A stretch of DNA of 7,848 bases from Candidatus Symbiobacter sp. (GTDB taxonomy: Bacteria; Pseudomonadota; Alphaproteobacteria; Elsterales; Elsteraceae), in the NCBI GenBank assembly GCA_030054015.1, contig JASGCR010000094.1:1-7848 (forward strand), given 5' to 3'. The notes below the pieces were generated by a model. The model was given only the letters and a program-made list of their open reading frames with translations, did not search any database and was not told the DNA's origin. A program made the translations under genes and the position numbers. Shown piece by piece: positions 1-4,295 of this stretch. The stretch's first letter is position 1. The number at the start of each line of letters is the position of its first letter.

Positions 1-25
1 CTGCTTCGCAGCTAAGCTCGACTAT

Positions 26-51
26 CCTCCCCTCCCTACGGGAAGGGGAGG
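26..51. repeat. GC-rich hairpin of a dispersed repeat
   Basis: The arms CCTCCCCTCCC and GGAAGGGGAGG pair over about 11 positions with one mismatch, around a loop of a few bases. No T-run follows on either side, so it does not look like a classical intrinsic terminator. A related C-rich/G-rich sequence recurs at 2111-2135 and at the window end (7831-7848), always next to a motif containing GGAA. This suggests a dispersed palindromic repeat rather than a gene-specific signal. It could also stabilise the 3' end of an upstream transcript that lies outside the window. Confidence 0.6.
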
Positions 52-53
52 TC

Positions 54-88
54 AGTGACTTTTGCTACTTATTCAGACCTTCCTTAAG
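54..88 (-). repeat. Inverted-repeat arm A (matches 2078-2112)
   Basis: Read on the minus strand, this segment matches 2078-2112 on the plus strand at 31 of 35 positions without gaps. The shared core is GGAAGGTCTGAATAAG followed by AGCAA and AGTCACT. The two arms are about 2 kb apart in opposite orientation, with the aminotransferase/microprotein cluster between them. The 21-nt motif at 68-88 also recurs in diverged form at the ends of the palindromic element at 2127-2313. By analogy with that element, this copy would be the right-hand end of a repeat lying mostly to the left. Confidence 0.65.
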
Positions 89-130
89 CAAGCTCTAATT
101 GTTCACTTGTCGCGGTTTATCTTTATGTGG

Positions 131-184
131 TAAATTGGCGTGAGGTTAATAACGGCTTAGCAAAATTACGGCTTCGCCAATTTA
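131..184 (+). promoter_or_regulatory. Leader inverted repeat before the aminotransferase
   Basis: TAAATTGGCG (131-140) and CGCCAATTTA (175-184) form a perfect 10-bp inverted repeat. It ends just before the Shine-Dalgarno AGGAG (186-190) of the aminotransferase. The right arm can instead fold locally: AAATT (163-167) with AATTT (179-183), closed by GGC-TTC-GCC (170-178). The two folds are mutually exclusive, so the leader could modulate translation, although nothing shows that it does. A weak sigma70-like promoter can be proposed at TTGTCG (107-112) and TAAATT (131-136) with an 18-nt spacer. If that is the promoter, only part of the left arm would be transcribed and the repeat would act as DNA instead. 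Confidence 0.35.
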
Positions 185-197
185 TAGGAGAATTTTT

Positions 198-1547
198 ATG
201 ACCAGTGCCGCAGATGGATCAAACGCCCCCGGTGCCAAAATCCCCAATGATTACTCGGCGTTTTGGATGCCGTTTACCGCTAACCGCCAATATAAATCGG
301 CGCCGCGCTTGCTCGTCGCGGCCGAGGGTGTGTGGTACACCTCGCATGATGGTCGTAAAATTCTCGACGGCACGGCGGGATTATGGTGCGTCAATGCCGG
401 CCACGCCCGCAAACAAATCGTCGAAGCGGTGCAAAAACAAGTCGCCACGCTGGATTTCGCCCCGACCTTCCAAATGGGGCATCCGGCGGCGTTTGAGTTG
501 GCCAGCCGCTTGGCCGATATGACGCCGGGCGATCTGAACCACGTATTTTACACCAATTCGGGGTCGGAATCGGTGGATACCGCCCTTAAAATCGCCATTG
601 CCTATCACCGCGCCCGTGGCGAGGGGCAACGCACCCGCCTGATTGGCCGCGAGCGCGGCTATCACGGGGTGGGATTTGGCGGCATTTCGGTCGGCGGCAT
701 TGCCAATAACCGCAAAACCTGGGGCAGCATGTTGCCCGGCGTTGATCACCTGCCCCATACTTTGTCGATCAAGGACTCGGCTTATAATTTTGGGCAACCG
801 ACCTGGGGCTTGCATCTGGCCGAAGAATTGGAACGGATCATTGCCCTGCATGATGCTTCGACCATTGCCGCCGTGATTATCGAGCCGGTGGCGGGTTCGA
901 CCGGCGTGTTGATACCGCCCAAGGGATATTTGGAGCGAATCCGCGCCATCACCGAAAAATACGGCATTTTGTTGATATTTGACGAGGTCATCACCGGTTT
1001 TGGCCGGGTCGGCAAGGCTTTTGCCGCCGAGCGTTTTGGCGTTATTCCCGATATGATGACGGTCGCCAAAGGCATCACCAACGGCATCATCCCGATGGGG
1101 GCGGTGTTCGCCCGCAACCATATTCACGATGCCTTTATGAATGGCCCGCCCGGTATGATCGAATTGTTCCATGGTTATACTTATTCGGGGCATCCGGTGG
1201 CCTGTGCCGCGGCCTTGGCGACGCTTGACATTTACCGCGACGAGAAATTATTCGACCGCGCGATTGATAACGAGAAAATGTTCGGCGATTTGGTGCATGG
1301 GTTAAAAGGCCTGCCCAATATCATCGATCTCCGCAATATCGGCATGGTCGGCGCGATTGAATTGGCACCGCGTCCCGACGCGCCGGGTGCCCGCGCGTTT
1401 GAGGTGTTTTTGAAGTGTTACGAAAAGGGTCTGTTGGTAAGGTATACGGGCGATATTATTGCCCTCTCCCCGCCGCTCATTATGGAAAATGCCGAAATTG
1501 GCAAGATTTTTGATATCCTGGGCGAGGCGATCAAGTCGGTGAAGTAA
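198..1547 (+). CDS. Omega-amino-acid:pyruvate aminotransferase (class III, PLP)
   Basis: This is a PLP-dependent class III aminotransferase that moves the terminal amino group of an omega-amino acid (beta-alanine-type or amine donor) to pyruvate, in the cytoplasm. At 449 aa it has the normal family length, and from memory it closely resembles the Pseudomonas putida beta-alanine:pyruvate enzyme along its whole length. Visible features are the N-terminal FWMPFTANR (22-30), the phosphate-binding NSGSES (120-125), YHG (155-157) for ring stacking, DEVITGFGR (262-270) with Asp262 for the PLP nitrogen, Schiff-base Lys291 in AKGITNG, HGYTYSGHP (325-333), and Arg415 in LVRYTGD at the carboxylate-switch position. 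The ATG start has AGGAG seven bases upstream. The stop codon overlaps the next gene as TAATG. The natural donor cannot be fixed from sequence; beta-alanine, polyamine-derived amines and other amines are all possible. Confidence 0.93.
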   Translation: MTSAADGSNAPGAKIPNDYSAFWMPFTANRQYKSAPRLLVAAEGVWYTSHDGRKILDGTAGLWCVNAGHARKQIVEAVQKQVATLDFAPTFQMGHPAAFELASRLADMTPGDLNHVFYTNSGSESVDTALKIAIAYHRARGEGQRTRLIGRERGYHGVGFGGISVGGIANNRKTWGSMLPGVDHLPHTLSIKDSAYNFGQPTWGLHLAEELERIIALHDASTIAAVIIEPVAGSTGVLIPPKGYLERIRAITEKYGILLIFDEVITGFGRVGKAFAAERFGVIPDMMTVAKGITNGIIPMGAVFARNHIHDAFMNGPPGMIELFHGYTYSGHPVACAAALATLDIYRDEKLFDRAIDNEKMFGDLVHGLKGLPNIIDLRNIGMVGAIELAPRPDAPGARAFEVFLKCYEKGLLVRYTGDIIALSPPLIMENAEIGKIFDILGEAIKSVK

Positions 1548-1753
1548 TGGCAAGGAAGCGCGTAAAACTTCGGTTCACCAAGAAACAGCGTGATGGTTTG
1601 GGGCAATTGTTGGACACCATCAATGCCGCCAGTATCATCACGCTGGGTACCTATTTTGGTGGTAAGATTGATCTGTCCCTACGAGAAGTATTTGAACTTG
1701 TGGGTGTATCGATTTTACTTTTGGTTACGAGTTTCTTATTAAGGAAGGGCTAA
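1547..1753 (+). CDS. Small two-segment membrane protein (68 aa)
   Basis: This 68-aa protein has a strongly basic N-terminus (MARKRVKLRFTKKQR). A first moderately hydrophobic segment spans about residues 20-39 and a clearer one about 47-65 (LVGVSILLLVTSFLL), and the protein ends in RKG. The positive-inside rule would place both termini in the cytoplasm. Its ATG shares one base with the aminotransferase TAA (TAATG), and no strong Shine-Dalgarno is seen, so translation probably depends on re-initiation after the upstream gene. The next gene starts two bases after its stop. The general plan (basic start, two membrane helices, about 70 aa) recalls small uncharacterised inner-membrane proteins, but I do not recognise a named family. 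That it partners the 31-aa microproteins downstream is inference from position only. Confidence 0.75.
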   Translation: MARKRVKLRFTKKQRDGLGQLLDTINAASIITLGTYFGGKIDLSLREVFELVGVSILLLVTSFLLRKG

Positions 1754-1755
1754 TT

Positions 1756-1851
1756 ATGGATGGTTTTACCGGATTCATTTTAGTTTTTGCGGCGATAGTC
1801 ATCAGTTTGACCTATGTCATGCTTAAATATTCCGACAAAAACGAAAAATAG
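1756..1851 (+). CDS. 31-aa membrane microprotein, copy 1 (KYSDKNEK tail)
   Basis: This 31-codon ORF starts with ATG behind AAGGAAGGG (1741-1749). It begins two bases after the stop of the 68-aa gene. Residues about 4-23 form one hydrophobic helix (FTGFILVFAAIVISLTYVML), followed by the charged tail KYSDKNEK (24-31), which suggests a single-pass inner-membrane protein. It shares 16 of 31 residues with the second copy at 1911-2006. The last eight residues are identical. The shared positions inside the helix (4, 7, 10, 14, 18, 21) recur every three to four residues, which would line one helix face. No known family is recognised. Two such ORFs with good ribosome sites and a shared tail make chance ORFs unlikely, but the 3' half also lies in a DNA repeat, so the tail identity partly reflects duplication. 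Confidence 0.68.
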   Translation: MDGFTGFILVFAAIVISLTYVMLKYSDKNEK

Positions 1852-1866
1852 CGGCAAACGCCTGGG
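1823..1866 (+). repeat. 44-bp direct repeat, copy 1
   Basis: This 44-bp block matches 1978-2021 with a single mismatch (C/T at the ninth base after the stop codon). The copies are 155 bp apart in the same orientation. Each encodes the last residues and stop of a 31-aa microprotein and runs 15 bases past the stop. Similarity resumes weakly further downstream (TAGTGACG versus TAATGACG, then a T-run, then GGAAGG), so the duplicated unit was probably larger than 44 bp. Confidence 0.9.
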
Positions 1867-1895
1867 TAGTGACGTTTTCGGGCGGCATTTTTTTT
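1859..1895 (+). terminator. Terminator-like hairpin between the two microprotein genes
   Basis: CGCCTG (1859-1864) can pair with CGGGCG (1879-1884), with one G-U, around a 14-nt loop. Three bases later comes a run of eight T (1888-1895). This is the form of a weak intrinsic terminator or attenuator. It lies downstream of microprotein 1 and directly before the ribosome site GGAAGGG (1898-1904) of microprotein 2. If it works, transcription of the second copy would be reduced relative to the first. Confidence 0.45.
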
Positions 1896-1910
1896 GCGGA
1901 AGGGTTAGAG

Positions 1911-2006
1911 ATGACACCTTTTATGGTTTTTGGCATTGTTTTGGTCACCATTGCGTCACTGCTCGCCTTTGTGATGATTAAATATTCCGACAAAAACGAA
2001 AAATAG
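1911..2006 (+). CDS. 31-aa membrane microprotein, copy 2 (KYSDKNEK tail)
   Basis: This is the second 31-codon ORF. It starts with ATG behind GGAAGGG (1898-1904, spacing six). The N-terminus MTPFMVFGIVLVTIASLLAF and the following VMI form one hydrophobic helix, which ends in the same KYSDKNEK tail as copy 1. The helix differs from copy 1 at most positions but keeps its length and a one-sided set of shared residues. Equal length, a conserved tail and conservative helix substitutions suggest paralogues under selection rather than drifting repeats. It follows copy 1 after a 59-base gap that contains a terminator-like hairpin. Function is unknown. Possibilities include a small regulatory subunit for a membrane partner or a type-I-toxin-like peptide, neither supported beyond size and topology. 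Confidence 0.65.
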   Translation: MTPFMVFGIVLVTIASLLAFVMIKYSDKNEK

Positions 2007-2021
2007 CGGCAAATGCCTGGG
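1978..2021 (+). repeat. 44-bp direct repeat, copy 2
   Basis: This is the partner of the block at 1823-1866, with 43 of 44 identical bases. It covers the KYSDKNEK codons, the stop and GCGGCAAATGCCTGGG. After it, copy 2 carries about 37 bases (from CTTCCCCCC to GCGAG) that are absent from copy 1, before similarity resumes at TAATGACG. Confidence 0.9.
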
Positions 2022-2044
2022 CTTCCCCCCGATTGCGGGCGTAC

Positions 2045-2074
2045 GAGGCGTGCGAGTAATGACGCTCTTTTTTT
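2045..2074 (+). terminator. Candidate terminator of the aminotransferase/microprotein cluster
   Basis: GAGGCGT (2045-2051) can pair with ACGCTC (2062-2067) with a bulged G, or as GCGT/ACGC. The stem is followed at once by seven T (2068-2074). It is the first such structure after the last microprotein and has the expected position for the end of the transcript. The stem is short, so efficiency is uncertain. Confidence 0.45.
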
Positions 2075-2077
2075 GGC

Positions 2078-2112
2078 ATTTAGGAAGGTCTGAATAAGCA
2101 GCAATAGTCACT
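2078..2112 (+). repeat. Inverted-repeat arm B (matches 54-88)
   Basis: This is the plus-strand copy of the motif found inverted at 54-88 (31 of 35 identical). It begins just after the terminator T-run and runs into a C-rich stretch (2111-2120) resembling the hairpin at 26-51. The palindromic element at 2127-2313 starts 14 bases later. Together arms A and B bracket the aminotransferase cluster. Confidence 0.65.
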
Positions 2113-2126
2113 CCCCTCCCTTCCTG

Positions 2127-2313
2127 CTTAGGGAAACTCCGAATAAGTCCCAAACTTGCCAATAGAGCCGCGCATTTGCGAGCGGCGCAGCCGCATCGCT
2201 TATCCAGAAAAATCTAGCAATTTCAGGATGCTACTGGATTGCTTCGCGGTTTCGCCGCTCGCAAAGGCTGGTCTCTTTGGTTTAAAAACAGACTTATAAA
2301 GACTTTCCTTAAG
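2127..2313. mobile_element. 187-bp palindromic MITE-like element
   Basis: The two outer 61-base arms (2127-2187 and 2253-2313, the latter read on the minus strand) align without gaps at 41 of 61 positions. The outermost 23 bases and the innermost block TTTGCGAGCGGCG / CGCCGCTCGCAAA (13 bp, perfect) are the best conserved. Pairing continues inward with CCGC (2191-2194) and GCGG (2246-2249). No ORF fits inside. A TA lies at each boundary (2129-2130 and 2310-2311), which would suit a TA target duplication, but TA is too short to prove insertion. Size, symmetry and lack of coding suggest a non-autonomous transposon remnant. A long structured RNA or a REP-type repeat are alternatives. Its end motif is related to the repeat arms at 68-88 and 2078-2098. 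Confidence 0.6.
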
Positions 2314-2420
2314 GTGTTTGGCCTTTAGAGTTTCCTTTTTTGGGGGAGCTCTAGATGGGGTGCACCCTCATTTACCGCCTAGATCACAAGAATCTTATCA
2401 GACTCCGCGCATGGCTTTTG

Positions 2421-2459
2421 GCGAGACGCATAGTTTTTATGCGTTTCGCAGATGCGAAA
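2421..2459. other. Two overlapping, mutually exclusive hairpins
   Basis: The arms at 2421-2432 (GCGAGACGCATA) and 2438-2449 (TATGCGTTTCGC) form a 12-bp stem with one G-U and a five-base loop. The second half can instead pair with what follows: TTTCG (2444-2448) with CGAAA (2455-2459), extendable as TTTCGCA/TGCGAAA with a tight loop. The arrangement resembles a switchable structure, but no gene or promoter lies close enough to give it a role. It may be a remnant of a repeat. Confidence 0.5.
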
Positions 2460-2769
2460 GAAGATGCCAATTAGCGATCACTAATATTGGTTGATTTGAG
2501 CTCGATTAGCATCAGGATTTACCTATTATAAAATACATCAACGATTCATTTTTGCATTGGTTAATATACCGATACGACATGAAATATAGTTACCGGCGAT
2601 TTTATATATGATTTGTTAAGTTTATGACAATAGTTTTTAGATTTGCCGTCAAATTTTTTCAGTTTAATTTTTAAAAAAACAAATTCGCCTCTATTAATTT
2701 TGGATAACTAATTGAATGTAAATGATATTTGTCGGTACAAATGAAGGGACAAAAGACACTACATTTGTC

Positions 2770-2797
2770 TTGACATCATCGTAAAATAAGCCATAAT
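2770..2797 (+). promoter_or_regulatory. Near-consensus sigma70-type promoter
   Basis: A perfect TTGACA (2770-2775) is followed, after a 16-base spacer, by CATAAT (2792-2797, five of six consensus bases). Transcription would start near 2804 and run towards the 184-aa ORF at 3101, giving a leader of about 300 bases with an inverted repeat at 3016-3054. AT-rich DNA lies upstream. It is the best promoter match in the left half of the window, yet the nearest well-supported start codon is far away, so it may instead drive a small RNA. Confidence 0.5.
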
Positions 2798-3015
2798 GCA
2801 TCCATTCGCTGTTAGTCTTTTGATCCGCTTATAATTGTCGGTCGATTGGTTAGGCCGTAATTGCGGCAAAGTAACAGCGTATCGAACTGCGAGTAATCGC
2901 TTAAAATGAGGCTGTTTGCGAGACCCGATACGTTGCCAAAACAAAGCGGTTTGCATTTGCTCTGGGAGGCAAAAGGGTTGAGTGTAGAATGCTGGTTCAT
3001 TTTGAGCGTGGGACG

Positions 3016-3054
3016 TTTACATGTGGCAAACATTTTATTGCATTTTCATGTAAA
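3016..3054 (+). other. Inverted repeat in the leader of the 184-aa ORF
   Basis: TTTACATG (3016-3023) and CATGTAAA (3047-3054) form a perfect 8-bp stem. GCAA and TTGC can pair inside it around an AT-rich loop. It lies 47 bases before the ATG at 3101. It could be an RNA hairpin in the leader or a protein-binding palindrome. No T-run typical of a terminator follows. Confidence 0.35.
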
Positions 3055-3100
3055 ATTCAACTCCAGTTTGTCCTGCAAACACATGCGCGAGGTGAATAGG

Positions 3101-3655
3101 ATGAACTTCTTAATGTATGTTTGTCGCCGGATAAAATCCGCAGCGACCCGATTATTGTACGCGGGAGCGTCAATGATCACCAAATCTCCGGTGCTTAGCG
3201 ATCTTTTGGAAGCCAAAAACGCCAAATTTGAATTTTTCATGGGCGGTCACTTAGTCGGATTCGAATTTGAAATAAATTCGCATTCGTCTTTTGACAAAAT
3301 GGTTTATTGGCGTGTTGCCAAAAGCGAATTTGCCAAGATTTCTGGTGGAAGTAACGAAGTGCGCAAATTAGAAACTCATATGAGAAATTGCGTATCTGAA
3401 CTCCGTTGGTGCTATATATCTTTGCAACTACGAGCCGCAAACATATTGTGCGGTGGTTTTGGAAAGCAGTGCGCCAGCATATTCGTATCTAGAGTGAAGC
3501 AAGAACTCATATCCCCTTATTACCGCACTGTCTTGACATTAAGCCAGATATTTTGTGCGAGGAACCTCCTTTCCAAAAAGAGCGTGGTTATGAAAGCCGC
3601 TTATCCTATGTACGCATACCGACTTACGAATGGGGGGGAGGCATGTTTTATTTAA
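3101..3655 (+). CDS. Hypothetical protein, 184 aa, island gene
   Basis: I do not recognise this protein. The reading frame is open from 2906, but the best start is ATG 3101, with GAGGTG six bases upstream. ATG 2906 has no ribosome site, and its extra 65 residues look unnatural. The N-terminus is basic and moderately hydrophobic (MNFLMYVCRRIKSAATRLLY). The middle (about 36-75) has mixed charge, including FEFFMGGHLVGFEFEINSHS. The C-terminal half is rich in Arg, Lys, Ser and Cys with no clear domain. Codon use is AT-rich and unlike dxs or the aminotransferase. It ends in a G-rich patch (GGGGGGGAGG near 3632), and a regulator-like gene follows 107 bases later. It may be a genuine horizontally acquired orphan, a decayed gene, or a chance open frame. 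Confidence 0.4.
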   Translation: MNFLMYVCRRIKSAATRLLYAGASMITKSPVLSDLLEAKNAKFEFFMGGHLVGFEFEINSHSSFDKMVYWRVAKSEFAKISGGSNEVRKLETHMRNCVSELRWCYISLQLRAANILCGGFGKQCASIFVSRVKQELISPYYRTVLTLSQIFCARNLLSKKSVVMKAAYPMYAYRLTNGGEACFI

Positions 3656-3691
3656 ACAGCCCCCTCTCATTTACTGAAGGGAATTCTTGTT

Positions 3692-3719
3692 CGACTGGAA
3701 AAGTCGTACAGTTAACTGT
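3692..3719. promoter_or_regulatory. Palindrome pair upstream of the RHH gene (candidate operator)
   Basis: ACAGTTAACTGT (3708-3719) is a perfect 12-bp palindrome. Just before it, CGACT (3692-3696) and AGTCG (3702-3706) form a small hairpin. Both lie 43-71 bases upstream of the ribbon-helix-helix gene at 3763. Proteins of this fold commonly bind short palindromes and repress their own promoter, so this is a plausible autoregulatory operator. No clear -10/-35 pair is visible here. Confidence 0.35.
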
Positions 3720-3762
3720 GTAGGGATTTTTAATCCTCCTCTTAAATGAAAGGACGGATGAA

Positions 3763-3981
3763 ATGTCCCGAAAAAAATCGCAGAGCCTAGATATTCGTAT
3801 CTCTCCTGAAATGAAAGCCTTCATAAAACTCGCAGCTGATTTAACCGACAGAAACCTTTCTCAATTTGTGATCGACTCGGTCATGCTTATCGCTGAGGAA
3901 GTAATTAACAGCAGGATGAGTGAACTCGAAGGTAAAGGGGATGTAATCCTCAAGGAAAATTCTAATTCTGCTAAGAATTAG
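3763..3981 (+). CDS. Ribbon-helix-helix protein, DUF1778/TacA antitoxin-like
   Basis: This 72-aa protein has the DUF1778 (TacA-type) ribbon-helix-helix pattern. A DNA-contacting strand SQSLDIRIS (6-14) follows a basic RKK. Helix A (15-27, PEMKAFIKLAADL) comes next, then the turn TDRNLSQFV (28-36) and helix B (to about 48, IDSVMLIAEEVI). The family binds DNA as dimers and usually acts as antitoxin to an adjacent GNAT acetyltransferase toxin. Known TacA-type proteins carry a C-terminal tail that wraps the toxin. Here the tail (49-72) is short, polar and unlike it, and no GNAT gene follows. It may therefore be an orphan regulator or the remnant of a toxin-antitoxin pair. The ATG has AGGA (3751-3754) eight bases upstream. 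A palindrome upstream may be its operator. Confidence 0.75.
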   Translation: MSRKKSQSLDIRISPEMKAFIKLAADLTDRNLSQFVIDSVMLIAEEVINSRMSELEGKGDVILKENSNSAKN

Positions 3982-4007
3982 TTACGAATTCAGGCAAGTT
4001 AAAACAA

Positions 4008-4052
4008 CCCCAATTCAGGGGGCATAATTTGCAGACTGAATTGGGGGGCTTT
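4008..4052. terminator. Hairpin after the RHH gene, possibly a terminator
   Basis: CCCCAATTCAG (4008-4018) pairs perfectly with CTGAATTGGGG (4036-4046) around a 17-base loop. On the plus strand only TTT (4050-4052) follows, then an A-run. Read on the minus strand, the stem is followed by TTGTTTT. It sits 26 bases after the RHH stop and before the next promoter, where a terminator is expected. The long loop and weak T tract leave the direction and efficiency open. Confidence 0.5.
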
Positions 4053-4088
4053 AAAAAATTAAAAAAAATCATTAGTTGAAATTTTTGA

Positions 4089-4117
4089 TTGAATTCCTTT
4101 TGAGTATGTGCTATACT
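4089..4117 (+). promoter_or_regulatory. Strong promoter of the 40-aa/158-aa gene pair
   Basis: TTGAAT (4089-4094) and TATACT (4112-4117) are separated by exactly 17 bases. The -10 is preceded by TGC (4109-4111), which fits an extended -10 element. An A-tract (4053-4068) and a T-tract (4082-4086) lie upstream, in the place of an UP element. Transcription should start near 4124, about 49 bases before the 40-aa ORF. This is the most complete promoter in the window. Confidence 0.65.
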
Positions 4118-4172
4118 TAGGTTTTCGAGTTCAATAAAATGTCATTGCAATAACTTGCCCAAGGAGGAAAAC

Positions 4173-4295
4173 ATGCTCAGAGTATCTCAAAAGGCAACGA
4201 TTCATGAAAATGGAAACATTGCTCAATCCATGGCAAATAAATCGGTGGAGTTAAGCGTAGTATTTATCAAAAGGAGGGTTTCCCATGTGCAGTAA
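4173..4295 (+). CDS. 40-aa small protein, coupled to the 158-aa gene
   Basis: This short ORF starts with ATG behind AAGGAGG (4161-4167, spacing five), a near-perfect Shine-Dalgarno, and lies 49 bases downstream of the predicted start of a strong promoter. The peptide begins MLRVSQKATIHENGNIAQSM and ends in a hydrophobic-basic stretch (SVVFIKRRVSHVQ). It has no membrane segment or known motif. Its last 11 bases overlap the start of the 158-aa gene, whose own AAGGAGG lies inside this ORF. That layout suggests translational coupling. It may be a functional small protein, a leader peptide that tunes the next gene, or one half of a two-component module. Expression signals support it better than protein content does. 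Confidence 0.55.
   Translation: MLRVSQKATIHENGNIAQSMANKSVELSVVFIKRRVSHVQ

Larger units (their letters stand above)
2314..3100. other. Gene-free AT-rich stretch at the left of the island
   Basis: No convincing coding sequence is seen on either strand over about 790 bases. The short ORFs here lack ribosome sites and recognisable protein character. It contains a G-rich patch (2341-2346), a 10-bp palindrome GGGTGCACCC (2358-2367), two overlapping hairpins (2421-2459), a very AT-rich section (about 2510-2760), a near-consensus promoter (2770-2797) and an inverted repeat (3016-3054). Base composition shifts from the GC-richer style of the aminotransferase to AT-rich here. This marks the left edge of a region probably acquired from elsewhere. 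Confidence 0.6.

Noticed and set aside
381..1193. 270-codon open frame on the minus strand
   Set aside because: It is the antisense shadow of the aminotransferase, has no recognisable domain, and sits over the conserved PLP motifs.
1823..2021. CRISPR-like direct repeats
   Set aside because: There are only two copies, 155 bp apart, overlapping coding sequence, with no further repeats or spacers.
1823..2104. 93-codon minus-strand ORF over the microprotein genes
   Set aside because: It reads through repeat DNA and both T-runs in antisense and has no ribosome site. The plus-strand ORFs have starts, ribosome sites and matching lengths.
2358..2367. Palindrome GGGTGCACCC as an operator
   Set aside because: A single 10-bp palindrome with no nearby promoter or gene is too weak to annotate as a regulatory site.
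2906..3100. Upstream extension of the 184-aa ORF to ATG 2906
   Set aside because: There is no ribosome site before 2906, and the added residues look like translated noncoding DNA. ATG 3101 has GAGGTG at good spacing.
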